From Melampsora larici-populina 98AG31 (Eukaryota; Basidiomycota; Pucciniomycetes; Pucciniales; Melampsoraceae): a DNA stretch of 64,000 bases. Below the pieces are notes generated by a model that made no database searches, had not been told where the DNA came from, and worked only from the letters and a program-made list of their open reading frames with translations. Numbering within the stretch: position 1 is the stretch's first letter; the number at the start of each line of letters is the position of its first letter. Location of the stretch: positions 1 through 64,000 of the forward strand of contig NW_006768779.1 in the NCBI RefSeq assembly GCF_000204055.1, read 5' to 3'. Shown here in pieces: positions 24,350 through 36,831 of the stretch. The position numbers and the translations under genes are program-made.

Positions 24350-27300
24350 CTAGGCTTTAGCCTTGCCTTTGCCTTTCCTGTGACTTGCCTTTTCCCTTTT
24401 TTCAGACCATTCATCATCATCAGCTTCTCCAGTACTTACCGTGAGGATATCATGTACATCCTTGGTTTTGAAAGACAAGACCGGTAATTTATTTTTGCCT
24501 TCAAAGAATACGTGCGGAGCCTCTAAGCCTCCAGGAGTCCGACTCTGAGCAGGGGTGTAGACCTCAAAGGTAAGGTCCAGGATGAAGAGAGGAGACAACA
24601 CATAGGTATCAAAATCTTGAGAAAACATCACCGTCATACCAGGCCAATCAAGATCCTTTCGAAAGATGCCTTTGTCGCTGACAAATTGTGAAAGCAAGGT
24701 CATCATATGATTGTCCAAGTGGCTCCATGGGTGTCCGTAAAAGAGCTCTTTGTTCTTGTTCTCAGTGTTATGATATCATGTGGCCAAGACTGAGGTGAAG
24801 TTGATTAGGTAGGAGGAATCATGTAACAAAAGTTCCCTACGAGCTGGCCAAACGTGGAATAGGCCAGAGGTGCCATAGAGCAGGAAGAGACTTAGAGCTC
24901 TGAGGGCCTCACTTCGAAGTTCGCTTGCATCACGGACTGCTTTGACTCTCATGTCGTCCTGAGTAACCTTCACCATCGCATCGTTCTTATCATTTGATGG
25001 TTTGATAGCTCTTTCAGGATGAAGAGTGACCCAGTTGTGAGATAATTGATTGAGGCATGTTGCATCTTTGAGCTGCTTCTTCATGTTTTTGATTTCCGTT
25101 TTTGTCCTTTTCTTTTCTAGTAGGTATTGATCAAACTTTTGATTGTACATATCTCTTTTGTATATAAGCATTACCCCAATCAAAACTATCAAGTAGCGCC
25201 ACTGAAGCCATTCCATTCCATGTTTATAAAATTTCTTGACTTCATGACCTTCATCTCCCTGTCCATTTCCACGAACCATGATTTGCTGGTAAACCCAGCC
25301 TATTCCCTTTGATAGATCAACCATGTCCAAAGGAACCGCATGCTCACCACTGGTTTTTATCTTGACGTTGACATGCGGAGTGTTGTAAGAGAGGTTTCGG
25401 ATGCAATCAAGGGCAATTTGGTTGATGGTTAAATACGCTGTCTTCAATCGAGATTGAATTCCAGGTTCAGAAGTCCACTGGAGCTTGTCATCCGTCCTAC
25501 AGGCCATGGCATGGAGAGCCTTGAAGAATCCGTTCCGCTCCTTCCAAGGTACGTGTGTTGACTCCTCAACAAGTTCCGAATGGATAGAGTCCACTGTGAA
25601 GAATTGATTGTGGATAGCAAGTTGCAAGAGCCTAGGAGCTGAGAAGGCCAATTGAATCAATAAATAGTGTCAGTCAAAAGTAAAAGGTAATCCACGTACC
25701 TGTTTTGAGTAAGTTGATCATTTCATGATGGTTGCAAATGCGCGTCAAACGGGCAATATCGGCGCCCATTGATCCATCATCTCCAATAACTCGCGCTGGT
25801 GGCATAGCGTGAGCCCAGCAGAACAGGATGTTACAGACGCTGGAACCTAAAGCTTTACCCCAGTCAAATTGATGCGAGGTGAGGAATTTGGCAAAAGTGG
25901 TGATGTATTTAGACTCATCGGGGGTCACATCTTTGATGATTTCTGTAAGACAAATCAAAGATTTCAGTCAGCTTTTGCGGGGTGAACTGCTTGCCAAGGA
26001 TTAAGTGATGACCAGTGTGAGTGGGAAAGGAAAGCAAAAGCTCGCCAAGTGATTGGTTTTGGCGAGGTTTGGAAGAAACATGGGTATACAAATGCCCATA
26101 GGGATGGATCCCAGATGAACCTTTAGTTCTACGAAGAATCTTAGGTCCCCAATGCCCAAAGGATAGAACCTTCAGTTCTATGAAGGCAAGATGGCAGAAG
26201 CTCGCCACAATTCGCAAGTTGGCGAGGTTTTGGTCCATCTGAAGCAGACAAAGCTGATGAGGACTTACCCTTCAAGTCAATATTAGGAGTCGTGAACAGA
26301 GAGTCAGATGGCGGCGCAGGGGATGATTCAGTGCGTTGAGACTGTTTCGAGGCTGATTGGGTGTCCTCGTCCAATGTGGATGCGGCTTTTTTTTCGGTAC
26401 GCTTGAGTCCTTTGGTTTGTCTGCGTGATTGAATTGCAGGAGGTGCTGCTTCTTCTTCCCTTGTGTTCCGGAACACTTTCTGTCGCTTGCGGAGGACCCG
26501 CGGAGAGTGTGAAGCTGAAATGGAAACTCAGTCACCGTTTGATTCGAGGTATCAAGTGGAAGGAGAACTTACTAGTACTCTGTGAGGAATGATGGCGCTT
26601 TCGAAAAATAGCAGGATCATAGACTACAATCTCGACTTCACCTTCACATCCTTGAGATATCAATTCATCGAGATGTAACTTCTTATCTTTGACTGATTGG
26701 TTGTACCGGTCGAGATCCTTGCTGAGATTGGCCAGTTCCTCCATGATAGCATCATCGTCAGGGTCCGCCGCAGCCCTCATAGCTTGCACTCGAGCTTGGG
26801 TGGTGTCATACATATCTTTCCCTGTCCAGTAAGAGAAAGAAGCTATCAGTATCCCATCTATACGTAGATGGGTGCAAGACTTACACAAGTTATAGCGTTC
26901 ACTTGCTTTCTTGATCTCAACCTTGCGAGTGGTGGTCCTGTTTGTATCAGATGGCTAAAGAGCAGGCTTCAGATTGAAGCGGTTACGTGCTAAAGGAAGA
27001 AAACAAACTAACCTCTTGATCATCTTCTTCCGTTTGATGTGCTTGTGCCTGTGAATGTGAATGTTAGGTTGGGATGATGACATTGATCATGGGAAAAGTG
27101 CAAACCTTTCTTTGAGGTTGTGCTACGTCTGAATCCGAATCGTAAAAATATCAAGGTGGGTTGAGTATAGTAGAAATGATGAGTTATCTACTGATGTATT
27201 CTGTTTACTTACATCAATGGTGATTTGTTTGCGCTTGGCACGCTTTTGGAGAAGGGCATCTGATTCCTCCTCATCATCGTCATCCTGAAAAGATTACAAT
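24350..27300 (-). pseudogene. P-family gene copy 4 (P4), premature stop
   Basis: Core from 25660 with FKALHAMACRTDDKLQWTSE, YGTSGLFHVWPARRELLLHD and SYLINFTSVLAT. TGA at 24776-24778 then falls where the P1 and P2 cores have Arg (LALRYHN), after which the same frame continues YHNTENKNKELFYG and on through DNHMMTLLSQFVSDKG to the stop at 24350. The C-terminus is basic (RKGKGKAKA). Upstream parts: EIIKDVTPDE exon at 25690-25945; basic/acidic part at about 26270-26520; coiled-coil part at 26560-26830 (DPDDDAIMEELANLSKDLDR); KVEIKKASERYNL exon at about 26890-26950; acidic N-terminal exons to about 27300 (DDDDEEESDALLQKRAKRKQ). Closest in sequence to P5, so a recent pair. Function unknown. Confidence 0.7.
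26035..26230. repeat. Two class I hairpins in the P4 intron
   Basis: CAAAAGCTCGCCAA at 26035-26048 with TTGGCGAGGTTT at 26059-26070, and AGAAGCTCGCCA at 26197-26208 with TTGGCGAGGTTT at 26219-26230. Same intron position as in P1. Confidence 0.8.
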
Positions 27301-27559
27301 GTCAGGCAGTCGAGAGGATTTCTAGGATATGACAGATGCTCACCCCCGCTAATACATCCTGCCTATGAGCTGTAGTCTACTCAATGGAGGTTGCAATGAT
27401 TGATAAAGAAACAAGCAAGGACACAACCTTGCTTGTGTTTTACAATCGTAGGTGACTTGGTAGGGGTAACACGCAATCTTTGGGACAGTACCCACACGCA
27501 GAGCGGTGGGAGGAGACTTGAAGGATAACACATCATTGACCACCACTGCTCCATGTAAA

Positions 27560-28680
27560 ATGTAGGTAAATGATGTTTATTTCAACTTTTCCAAAACCAG
27601 AAAGAAAAATAACGGGGGTGATGGATTCTCAAAACTGCTGTATCCCATCATCCCCTTTTTTCCAGCTGGAAACATGCCATCTGGTTTTTTGTTTTTTGTT
27701 TGACCTAACCAATTCATATATTGTACATATTCCGTAACAGTTGTAGTCAACTTGTTCAAAGGTGAAAAGATACTTGGAGATCAACAATTGTGCTGCTTTT
27801 TCACACAATTGTTGCATCCATAATGCAAAACTTGATTTGCAATCTAAATTTCATCACCTCATTGACCACGGCTGCTTTGTGTATATTATCTGTAAACTTT
27901 TAGTGCAACCCAAAATCTTTGTTTCTCAGGGCAGCTGAATAAGTTGCACCAATCAGGCAGGTGGCGGTAACTGATCTAATGTGGTGGTATTTGATGTATT
28001 CAATATTGGGGGTTTGTCATCTTTTCTTTATTCTGGGTCTACACCTTTCAGAATGACAAGCATTTTGCCACAAACACTTACACCAATGGAGGATTCAAAT
28101 TTTTTTTGAATAAGTAGGAAGGAATGTTGCACTAGATGAGGACAAAAGTATCAAAGTTTTTCTGCTATATAAAGTACTTGCTTGGAGAGTATACTATACT
28201 TTAACATCAGCATTCACAAGATCAAGTCATAGGCTAATCCGCACAGAAACCACTACAAAATATGTCTAGACTGGCTTACTGCCCAGTCTCCAATGTACTG
28301 CAGACTTGGGTGGCAAATCCTGTAACCCAGGGTGGGAGTATGAAACTCAGGACTGAACATCTAAACCTCATCAAACTTCCAGAGGACCTCTTATGTCATG
28401 TCTTATTGTACACAGAGAGAGTACACAAGGTTGGAGTGGTGTGAATTCCGTGTAAAGCATGGGATAAGTGGTATCAGGTGTTGCAGAGTCAACAACAGTC
28501 AAGTGCTGCCTGAAACCTGACCATAAACAGCTATCTCTTGAACACGGTTGCTCTAGCTAAACATCCCCATGATTGTGGCTCAGGAAAACATACCTGGGGA
28601 TTATCACTTGTTAAAATCAGGCAGTGAGTCATTCACATGGGGACATGTGCATTTGGTACTCTTATAATTACGTGAAGGGT
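27560..28680. other. Intergenic region with a TATA-led short ORF
   Basis: Mostly without features. CTATATAAAGT at about 28164 lies some 95 bp before an ATG at 28262 that opens a 60-codon plus-strand frame. The frame contains LIKLPEDLLCHVLLYTE, loosely like the start of an F-box. It could be a small gene, a first exon or chance. I do not assign a function. Confidence 0.25.
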
Positions 28681-28682
28681 AA

Positions 28683-28718
28683 GAAACCTCGCCAATGAGG
28701 CTGAATTGGCAAGGTTCC
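28683..28718. repeat. Class I hairpin 3' of P5
   Basis: GAAACCTCGCCAA at 28683-28695 pairs with TTGGCAAGGTTCC at 28706-28718. It lies about 80 bp beyond the P5 stop. Confidence 0.75.
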
Positions 28719-28794
28719 TCCAGAATCAAAGATCTGCACATAAGTTTTCACATTACAAATTTGATAGACAAATAAGTTACAAAATCATGGTGGA

Positions 28795-31700
28795 TCAATG
28801 TTTTGAAGTGGAAGCTCTGCTAGAGGCCACATTTGATTTAGCCTTAGCTTTACCTTTAATCCTTGCCTTTTCCCTCTTCTCAGACCAATCATCATCATCA
28901 TTATCTCCTGTACTTATGGTGAGGATATCATGTAAATCGTTGGTTTTGAAGGACAGGAGAGGTAAACTGTTCTTCCCTTCAAACAAGACATGAGGAGCTT
29001 CCAAACCTCCAGGAGTGCGGCTGTGACCAGGTGTGTAGAGCTCGTTGGTAAGGTCCAGTATGAAAAGGGGAGATAAGACGTAGGTATCAAAATCTTGAGA
29101 GAACATGACAGTCATTCCAGGCCAGTCAAGATTCTTTCGAAAGGCTCCATCATTGCTGACAAATTGTGACAGCAAAGTCATCATATGATTATCTAAACAG
29201 CTCCAAGCACGATCATAGTACACCTGTTTGTCCTTGATTGCACCTTTGTGAAATCGAGTTGCTAGAATGGAGGTGAAGTTGATAAGGTAAGATGAATCGT
29301 GGAGTAATAGCTCCCGGAGAGCTGGCCATACGTGGAAAAGACCCGCGGTGCCGTAGAGCAGGAAGAGACTTAGAGCTCTGAGGGCCTCACTTCGAAGTTC
29401 ACTAGCATCACGAACCGCTTTGATCCTCATGTCGTCGTTGGAAACTTTAGCTGCAGCGTTGTTGGAGCCATCGATAGCTTTCTGTGATGGTTTGATGGCT
29501 CTGTCCGGGTGGAGCTGGACCCAGTTACTGCTAAGTTGATTGAGGCATGAGGCATCTTTAAGTATCTTTTTCATGTTTCTGACTTCAGCTTGAGTCCTTC
29601 TCTTAGCTTTCTTGTAATCTTCAAACTTTTGATTGTAAACATGACCTTCATAAACAAGCATAAGACCAATCAATACCAATAAGTACCGCCTCTGAAGCCA
29701 TTCCATACCATTCTTGTTCACTTTCCTAATTTCATCACCATCCTCTCCATCCCCACGGACCATGATTTGTTGATAAACCCCACCTATCCCCTTTGCAATG
29801 TCCACCATGTCTAAAGGCACCGCATGTTCTCCGGTAGTTTTGATCTTGATGTCAATATGAGGAGTGTTATGAGACAGGTTCCTAATGGAGTCTAGTAGAA
29901 TCTGATGAATGATAGAATAAGACCTTTTCAACCTTGATTGAATACCGGATTCAGAGGTCCATTGGAGTTTGTTGTCCGTCCTGCAGGCCATCGCATGAAG
30001 TGCCTTGAATAACCCATTCCTGTCTTTCCAAGTTACCTGGATTGACTGCTCAAGAAGCTCCCAATTGATGGATTCTGCCTTGAAGAATTGATCGGTGGTT
30101 GACATCTGCATAATGCGCGGAGCTGGGAACAAAAACTCATGGGGATGTCAGTCAATCATGGCAAGGACAAGGACAAGATTGAAATACATACCAGTCTTGA
30201 GGAAGTTGATCATGTCTTGATGTGTACAAATCCGGATCAAGCGTTTGATGTCTGCTCCTATTGAATTATCATCACCAATGTCCCGTGGGGGAGGCATAGC
30301 GTGGGTCCAGCAAAAGATGATATTGGCAACGCTTGGCCCCAAGGCTTGTCCCCAGTTGAATTGGTTTGAAGGTAGGAGCTCAATGAAGGATCTGATGTAA
30401 CGGGCCTCATCAGGAGTTACATCCTTAATGATTTCTAAAATATCATCTTGTCAGCTTGTGTGGTTCATATCCAAAAGGATCATAATGTGACAAGATATTG
30501 TATGAACTCAGGGAAGGAATTACTCAAGCTCGCCGAGTGAGTGCTCTTGGCGAGCTTTTGATCAGGAAAGAAGGAAGGGGTGATGTGTTTTATTTGAACC
30601 TTCAGTTCTCAAAGCTTGCCATTAAGCGGAAACAGGCGAGGTTTTGTTGGAATGTTGGCATCAGGTGATAGACTTGCCGTTGGGATGAAGATGGCGGGAT
30701 GGTAGTATTTTGGCTGAGCAGACCCAAAGTTATAATGAGAGGGGGCTTACTTGTCAAGTCAATGTCTCCGCAGGTGAACAGGGATTGTGATGGGGCGTCA
30801 GGGGGGTTTTCAGTTGGTTCTTCTAATTCTAGATCAGAGGCAGTCACGTCTTGAGTACTCTTGACCTCTCGTTGACTTCGCCTTCTGGGTGTGTTGATAA
30901 CGCCAGTTTGATTTCGATGCTTAGGGTTCATCCTCTGTCGCTTGCGGAGCACTCCAGGGGAGTGTGGTGCTGGGATTAACAGTGTTAGCCTCTTGGTAAA
31001 TGCCAGGTTGAGCAGGGGTACTTACTGCTTCTAGAGGTGGAATCCCGATGCTTGCGATTATTGGCAGGATCATAGACTACAACCTCAACTTCACCTTGAC
31101 ATCCTTGAGAAATTAATTTGTCAAGGTGTAACTTCTTCTCCTTGACCGATTTGTTGTACTTGTCAAGATCCTTGCTGAGATTGGCCAGCTCCTCCATGAT
31201 AGCGTCATCGTCAGGGTCTGTGGCAGCCCTCAGAGCTTCGACTCGAGCCTTGGTTGAATCATACATATCTTTCCCTGACGGACAAAAAAGATATCAGTTT
31301 CATTACTATACTCAGATGAGCACCAGACTTACACAAGATATATCGTGCATTTGCTTTCTTAATCTCGACCTTACGGGTAGCAGTTCTGTGCGTATCAGAT
31401 GGCTAAAACCAGAGATCAGCTATTGAATGAAAGATGAGCTCAGAAATGACACATTTACATCTTCCTCCTCTGGGTCGGTTTGGTTTGCTGGCTTACTATT
31501 GCTTTGGTGCGGCTGTGGAGTTGTAAACAGGTATTTAGCTACTAATGACAAAGTGGGTGACTCAGGAATGGACCAAACCTGGGTGTTGTTAGTGAGCTCC
31601 AAGTCGGAAGACTGTGTAGATCAAACATCAGTTCTTGTGGAGTTGTGCTTGTTGAGTTGAAGACTTACATAAGTGACCAATTGCTTGCGCTTCTTGGTGC

Positions 31701-32000
31701 GTGTGACTTCTATATGATCCTGGGGTGAATGCATGATCAGCTGATGGGTTGTCTGTGATTGAATGCAGTGTGATGGACTCACGGATAGGTGACCTTGGTT
31801 GTTTTGGGATGAGGCAGGATGGTAATCGTCGTCTGGGTCAGGAGTTGCGCGAGAAATGGGTTCCTGTGTGGAAACAAAAGATTAGTGTAAGTAAAATGGA
31901 ACAGGCAAATCTTGCTTACCCTGATGGAGCCCATGATTGGAAGGGGCGCTTGGGCCTGTGGGGTACCCGCAGGGAGATGTATCAGTAGGTAAATTTCATC
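28795..32000 (-). CDS. P-family gene copy 5 (P5)
   Basis: Uninterrupted core 28795-30132 (445 codons): FKALHAMACRTDNKLQWTSE, GIGGVYQQIMVRGDGEDGDE, RRYLLVLIGLMLVYEGHVYN, DASELRSEALRALSLFLLYG, TAGLFHVWPALRELLLHDSS and a C-terminus rich in K, S and A. Upstream: EIIKDVTPDEARYIRSFIEL-type exon about 30185-30435 with SNQFNWGQALGPSVANII; acidic and basic part about 30750-30965; coiled-coil part about 31020-31275 (DPDDDAIMEELANLSKDLDK); KVEIKKANARYIL exon about 31335-31400; then N-terminal exons with PEEED and ATPDPDDDYHPASSQNN up to about 31985. The start codon is not certain. No lesion seen in the core. Closest to P4 in sequence. Function unknown. Confidence 0.7.
30525..30645. repeat. Two class I hairpins in the P5 intron
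   Basis: CAAGCTCGCC at 30525-30534 with GGCGAGCTTTT ending 30560, and CAAAGCTTGCC at 30610-30620 with GGCGAGGTTTT at 30635-30645. Same intron position as in P1-P4. Confidence 0.8.
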
Positions 32001-32200
32001 ACCAGAGCTTGCCAAAATCAGGAAAATAGCGAGGAAATGATGAATAAAGAGGAAAAGTTGAGCTTGCCAGAGTCATTTTGATGTGTTACGTTTTGTCAGG
32101 TGTTCTGGAAGGGGTTTTGAAGTGAGGAGAGGTTGATTGAACAATTGAGGACAACTTTTGTTGACCGGGTGGGTGAAATCACAAAACATTCCATCACCAT

Positions 32201-32217
32201 CATCAGGTTAGGTTTTG
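32201..32217. promoter_or_regulatory. 17-nt motif upstream of P5
   Basis: CATCAGGTTAGGTTTTG, identical to the motif upstream of P2 and one base from that upstream of P3. Confidence 0.4.
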
Positions 32218-32459
32218 ATGCGTGAGCGCAGTGAAATTGTCAGGTGTCACTTGTGTGACAGGTACAGGTATTGCAAGTGACAGCTGTGTGGTTCAGTATA
32301 TCACACTTTACATGTTGAAAGCATCATGATACCACATACATATTGATTCAAAACCTTGACTTTGATCCTCCAAAGTAAGTGTAATAAACCATACCTGTCA
32401 GCTTGCCATTGGTACGGCGTACAAAGTCTTCCAAGTCATCTCAAGTTTTATTTGTCTGT

Positions 32460-33295
32460 GGGAATACCACAAGGTATGTGGGTGGAGATTGAAAAGAAAA
32501 CAGCCTTGAATTGAAAAGGCTCGCCAAGCTGAGATTTTTGGCGAGCTCTTGGTATTCTTGCTTTTAACCCACGTAATAGTAGGAGAAATCATGGAGATGT
32601 GTGGCCATCCACACTGTGTAAAAAGGCCGCAGTTCTGGTCAGTCTGGCGACCTTTTTACAAAGCATATCATTTGAACCCACGTAATAGTAGGAGGAATCA
32701 TGGAGCATTATGGCCATCCGCGCTGTGTAAAAAGGTCGCACTTCTGGTCAGTCTGGCGACCTTTTTACAAAGCGTATCATGTTTAACCCACGTAATAGTA
32801 GGAGGACTCATGGAGCATTATGGCCATCCGCGCTGTGTAAAAAGGTTGCACTTCTGGTCAGTCTGGCGACCTTTTTACAAAGCATACCATTTTAACCCAC
32901 ATAATAGTAGGAGAAATCATGGAGTGTTATGGCCATCCACGCTGTGTAAAAAGGTCGCACTTCTGGTCAGTCTGGCGACCTTTTTACAAAGCGTATCATT
33001 ATTGTAGCCCTGAGGGAACATGGAGGCAGACCTCCATGATATGTCACGGGAAGGGTAGTACTGGGAATACCAAAGGTATGTGAATGGAGATTGAAAATAA
33101 TGCATAGGCTGGAATTGGCAAAGCTCGCCAAGGTGAGCTTTTTGGCGAGCTTTGGGTAGTCTAGTTGTTGACCTACATAATAAAAGAAGGAATCATGTGG
33201 GTTTGTGGCCATCCACGCTTTGTAAAAAGGTCGCACTCCTGGTCAGTCTGGTGACCTTTTTACAAAGCGTATCATTATTATAGGCCTAGTGGAAC
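32460..33295. repeat. Hairpin array: class I hairpins flanking a 109-bp tandem repeat (class IV)
   Basis: Class I hairpins at 32513-32550 and 33119-33154 share their left flank (GGGAATACCA...GGTATGTG), so they mark a duplication. Between them are four units of 109-110 bp (ACGTAATAGT at 32571, 32680, 32790, and ACATAATAGT at 32899). A fifth, diverged unit starts near 33174. Each unit has a hairpin with arms AAAAAGGTCGC and GCGACCTTTTT around CTTCTGGTCAGTCTG, and ends with AAAGCGTATCAT or a close variant. The long plus-strand frame through it (32549-33007) is a by-product of the repeats. Confidence 0.85.
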
Positions 33296-33307
33296 ATGGA
33301 GGCCAAA

Positions 33308-33382
33308 TGATACGCTCCCAGCCAAGAAGCGTATCAAGCGTATCAATACTCTGGACGGCGGGGCCTGGTCCGGTAGCTAGGG
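33308..33382. repeat. Palindromic-word element ending GGTAGCTAGGG, copy 1
   Basis: TGATACGCT at 33308-33316, spacer CCCAGCCAAGA, then AGCGTATCA and AGCGTATCAA in tandem (33328-33346), then a GC-rich stretch ending GGTAGCTAGGG (33372-33382). The word AGCGTATCA also ends the adjacent class IV units. Related layouts end at 49564 and 51094 with different words. Confidence 0.6.
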
Positions 33383-33616
33383 TTACACCCTAACCTAACC
33401 TAAATCCTTCTACGGGTTCCTCGTTCTACGGGTTACACGTTCTACGGTTTACACGTCATACGGTTTACACGTTCTACGGGTTACACATTCTACGGGTTAC
33501 ACGTTCTATGGGTTACACGTCATACGGTTTACACGTCATAAGGGTTACACTTCATACGGGTTACACGTCATACAGTTTACACGTCATAAGGGTTACACTT
33601 CATACGGGTTACACGG
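33383..33616. repeat. 16-bp minisatellite with telomere-like GGGTTA core
   Basis: About a dozen units of GTTCTACGGGTTACAC or variants (CATAC for TCTAC, GTTTAC for GGTTAC), preceded by CACCCTAACCTAACCTAAAT, which is CCCTAA-like on the opposite strand. It may be a degenerate interstitial telomeric tract. Confidence 0.75.
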
Positions 33617-34175
33617 TCTCCAATGACATTTACTACGCTGACAAGTCCTTTAGCTAGAATTGACATACGACTGACTTGTCCTACTGCTTGATACCACTTT
33701 GTTACATTGGTTGCATTTATGTTGGTGGTGACCACATTAAATTTTCATGGTTGCACTAAACACATTGAAAGCCATAATCTCTTTGGGAGGTAGTGTAGAA
33801 GGGTGCCTTGATTGTTCATCCTGTTACTTCCGACCAGATGAAGAAGGCTTTCTTGACCAAGCCAATTGGGCACCCCCAATTATATTAGGATAGGTTACAC
33901 GGCCTACGGGTGACATGTCTTACCCTGACATGTCCCTTGGGTGAGTTGTCCTGGTGTTTGATTCCACTTTGTTACATTTCTCGCATTGTTTTTAGTAGTG
34001 ACCACCTTACTTCCATGGCCAAATCAATTTTTCATGCTTGCACTAAAAACAATAAAATCCATAGTGTATTAGGTAGTTAGTGTGAATGGGTCCCTTGATT
34101 TTTCGGCCATCACTTCCACCCAAGTGATGGCCGCTATCTTGACCAAGCCACTTGGGTGACCACAATTTTATCATT
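33612..34175. repeat. Diverged tandem duplication of about 283 bp
   Basis: Two blocks (about 33612-33885 and 33895-34175) share an ordered series of words: TTACACGG, TGACA, CCACTTTGTTACAT, GCATT, AGTGACCACCTTA or GGTGACCACATTA, TTGCACTAAA, TCTTGACCAAGCCA. No coding frame seen. Confidence 0.6.
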
Positions 34176-34179
34176 TATG

Positions 34180-36240
34180 GCTGCAGTTGGGTTTCAAAGA
34201 TGTAGGACCATCCTTCACCCCTTGAGGGGCGTGAAGGACTTCAGGTAATATGTCAGATCCCAATGTAATTTATTACAGAAAGTTTGTCAAAGAAGAATTA
34301 GTCATCAACCAATGAAATCATTACTCCATGAGCATAGTAGGAACAGTTGAGAACATGAATGTGTAATGAATATGCAATGTTTTGAAATGTGTGTTAAGAT
34401 TTATATCTTTTCCCAATAAGTCACATGTGAGTTGAGGTAGTTTATGTTTTTCATTTATTTTGTTGTGACTTAACCCCTGGTGCCTGAAATTCATATTGAA
34501 TGTATGTGCCATGTGTTATTTATCTCTCTTGTTTTTTATGTTTCACAACCAATCATCTTTTATCTAACATTTCCTCGTGATAGTAAGAAATATTACTATC
34601 CATTTTTGTGGGTGATCTTATTATTGTGATCACTACTCCTTTTGCCCAGCTTTGTGTTTGGATCACCTTTATTGTATACTTTTTCTTTTCACCTATTATT
34701 GTGCTTTGTCAGGTTTGTATCTTCCGTAGCCCATTGAAGGTGGCCAGCGTAATTGCTATTTCAAATATAAGCCCTTATTCCACCCAGGGCCTACTATATT
34801 TGGCAAAGCCACGAAATCAAAGTGCTAATTGAATCAGCTTTCTTCATGCATTTGTTTTTGCGCTTATCCATTGGAGTGGTGGTGACAAGCTGGTGTTGAT
34901 TGATAACTTGGATGGATAGTGGTAGTGAAGGGGCCACAAAGCAATGTACAAACATTTTTCAAAATAAATCACATATCACATACATCACTCACTACACATC
35001 AGATGCAAAAGTTGATTTTACGTACAACCCCCCAAGCATAAACATTACATCTATTTTCAATATGGTGTGAGGATATTCAAATATGTTGGAATTTTCTCTT
35101 TATCTCAATATATGAAAAGATAAAAAAGACATGTTTGACACAATCATATAATATCATTGTAATAGATACAGTCAGAACCAAGAATATATTAATACCTGAA
35201 GCCAAAACAGAAACAATCATAGTATAAGAAAGATAAAAAGAAATGTTGGACCGAATCTAATAATAACATTGTAATGGATACAGTCAGATGACAAATAAAA
35301 AGAAAGAAAAAGAATCAAAAGACTATAACAACTTCACGTTATAGACCCAAACAGAAACAAAAATGCAGAAGAATTGATGTCGTAGTATGAATTAGGGTAC
35401 TCAATATAAGTATGCACATGTACAAACTTTTGTGTGCATCCCATTTATTGGAAAACAATTGTCCATTTGGCCATGGTCTCCCCACCCAGAAACATTATGT
35501 CATCATTCTACATTGAGTACCCTTAATGTGCAATGATGACATGTGGTAGCAATGAAGAAATGCAATAAAGAAAATTGTATATGACATTTAATAGCAGACA
35601 AATGATATCTCCAACAATATATAAAAACCTAGAATCGAACAAATCAAACTAATAACCAATGGTGTAGTTGTCTTTTGGTACTATTGTTTACTACCACCAG
35701 GCGTTGCAAGATACTATAGAATTTCTAACCCTAACACAGAGCATGCTGTGATGGGGAAGCAATGTGACAAAGATACAAATTGGGGAACCATTTATGTGGG
35801 GTGGTTTCAGGCCTTAAGGATAGGGATAGTCCAATATAGCCAGCAATAGAAATATAGTATGATATGTGTATAATACCTTGTCACCTCTGGGATTCATGTT
35901 CTGGAAGACAAAATCAGCTACTCAGCTACCCAGCTACTCAGCCAAACATCTAGCTATTTGACATGTCAACTCACTGATGGGCTACCATGTCACCACACCA
36001 CGCTTGGGTCAAGCCCAATTGTGCCCAGGTGGACAAGCAGTTTTTTTAACCAGACTATATGTGGTATTGCTATATACCTACCAGCTAGAACATGTGCGGG
36101 GAGGGTGCCAAAAAGCATTCATTTCATCAATATCCACTGTCAAGTACAACATAAATTAAGGATCCTCAAGTTTAAATGACCTGCGCAAATTTGCCAGATA
36201 TCCCCCAGGTGATAGTCAGAACACGGTTCATTGTGAAGTT
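34180..36240. other. AT-rich stretch without genes
   Basis: No gene or promoter recognised. A short inverted pair AGGGTACTCAAT (35394-35405) and ATTGAGTACCCT (35512-35523) could delimit a 130-bp foldback element. Two partly matching segments with CATTGTAAT(A/G)GATACAGTCAG lie near 35155 and 35265. Confidence 0.45.
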
Positions 36241-36292
36241 GGAGGTGTTCCTGGTCACGCAGGATGGGGAACACAGAAATGACCTGTCACAT

Positions 36293-36554
36293 GTTCCAAA
36301 TTCCGCCAATGGCGAAAATCAGAACGCAGCTGCCACACACCATTGACACGTTCCAAATTCCGCCAATGGCGAAATTTGGAACGCAGCAGCAACACACCAT
36401 TGACATGTTCCAAATTCCGCCAATGGCAAAATTTAGAACGCAGCAGCAACACACCATTGACACGTTCAAAATTCCGCAAATGGCAAAATTTGGAACGCAG
36501 TGGCAACACACCATTGACATGTTCCCAATTCCACCAATGGCAAAATTTGAAACA
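36293..36554. repeat. 57-bp tandem array of class II-like hairpins, 5 copies
   Basis: GTTC starts at 36293, 36350, 36407, 36464 and 36521, an exact 57-bp period. Each unit has a palindrome (CCAAATTCCGCC, AAT, GGCGAAATTTGG) bounded by GTTC and GAAC, then GCAGCAGCAACACACCATTG. As 57 is a multiple of three and stops are rare, frames stay open on both strands, but I do not regard them as genes. It lies just 3' of helicase H2. Confidence 0.9.
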
Positions 36555-36831
36555 CACTGAGAATCCATCTGAACTGTCAGGATGGTCGTGTGGTAGATGT
36601 AACTATTACCATTATGATATCCAGCCAGGATCAATCTGCGGGGACATGATGATTTGACAAAATTGGAGACACAATGTAACAGCCAGGTGTGACGGGCTTT
36701 AAACCACAAGTGTACCTCCATCAGTGGCAAAGGAGACCAAGGTCAGGTAGCTATAGTAAATAGTGATATTTTCAATGGACCAGTAGATGAGAAGAAAACA
36801 ATATTCAGGGGGAGAAGCATGTGTATGATGA

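Noticed and set aside
32549..33007. 152-codon plus-strand ORF with internal repeats
   Set aside because: It coincides with the 109-bp hairpin array and ends with it. No domain or promoter.
36255..36560. Open reading frames on both strands through the 57-bp array
   Set aside because: The period is a multiple of three and stops are absent by composition. The protein would only be the repeat translated, and frames are open in both directions.
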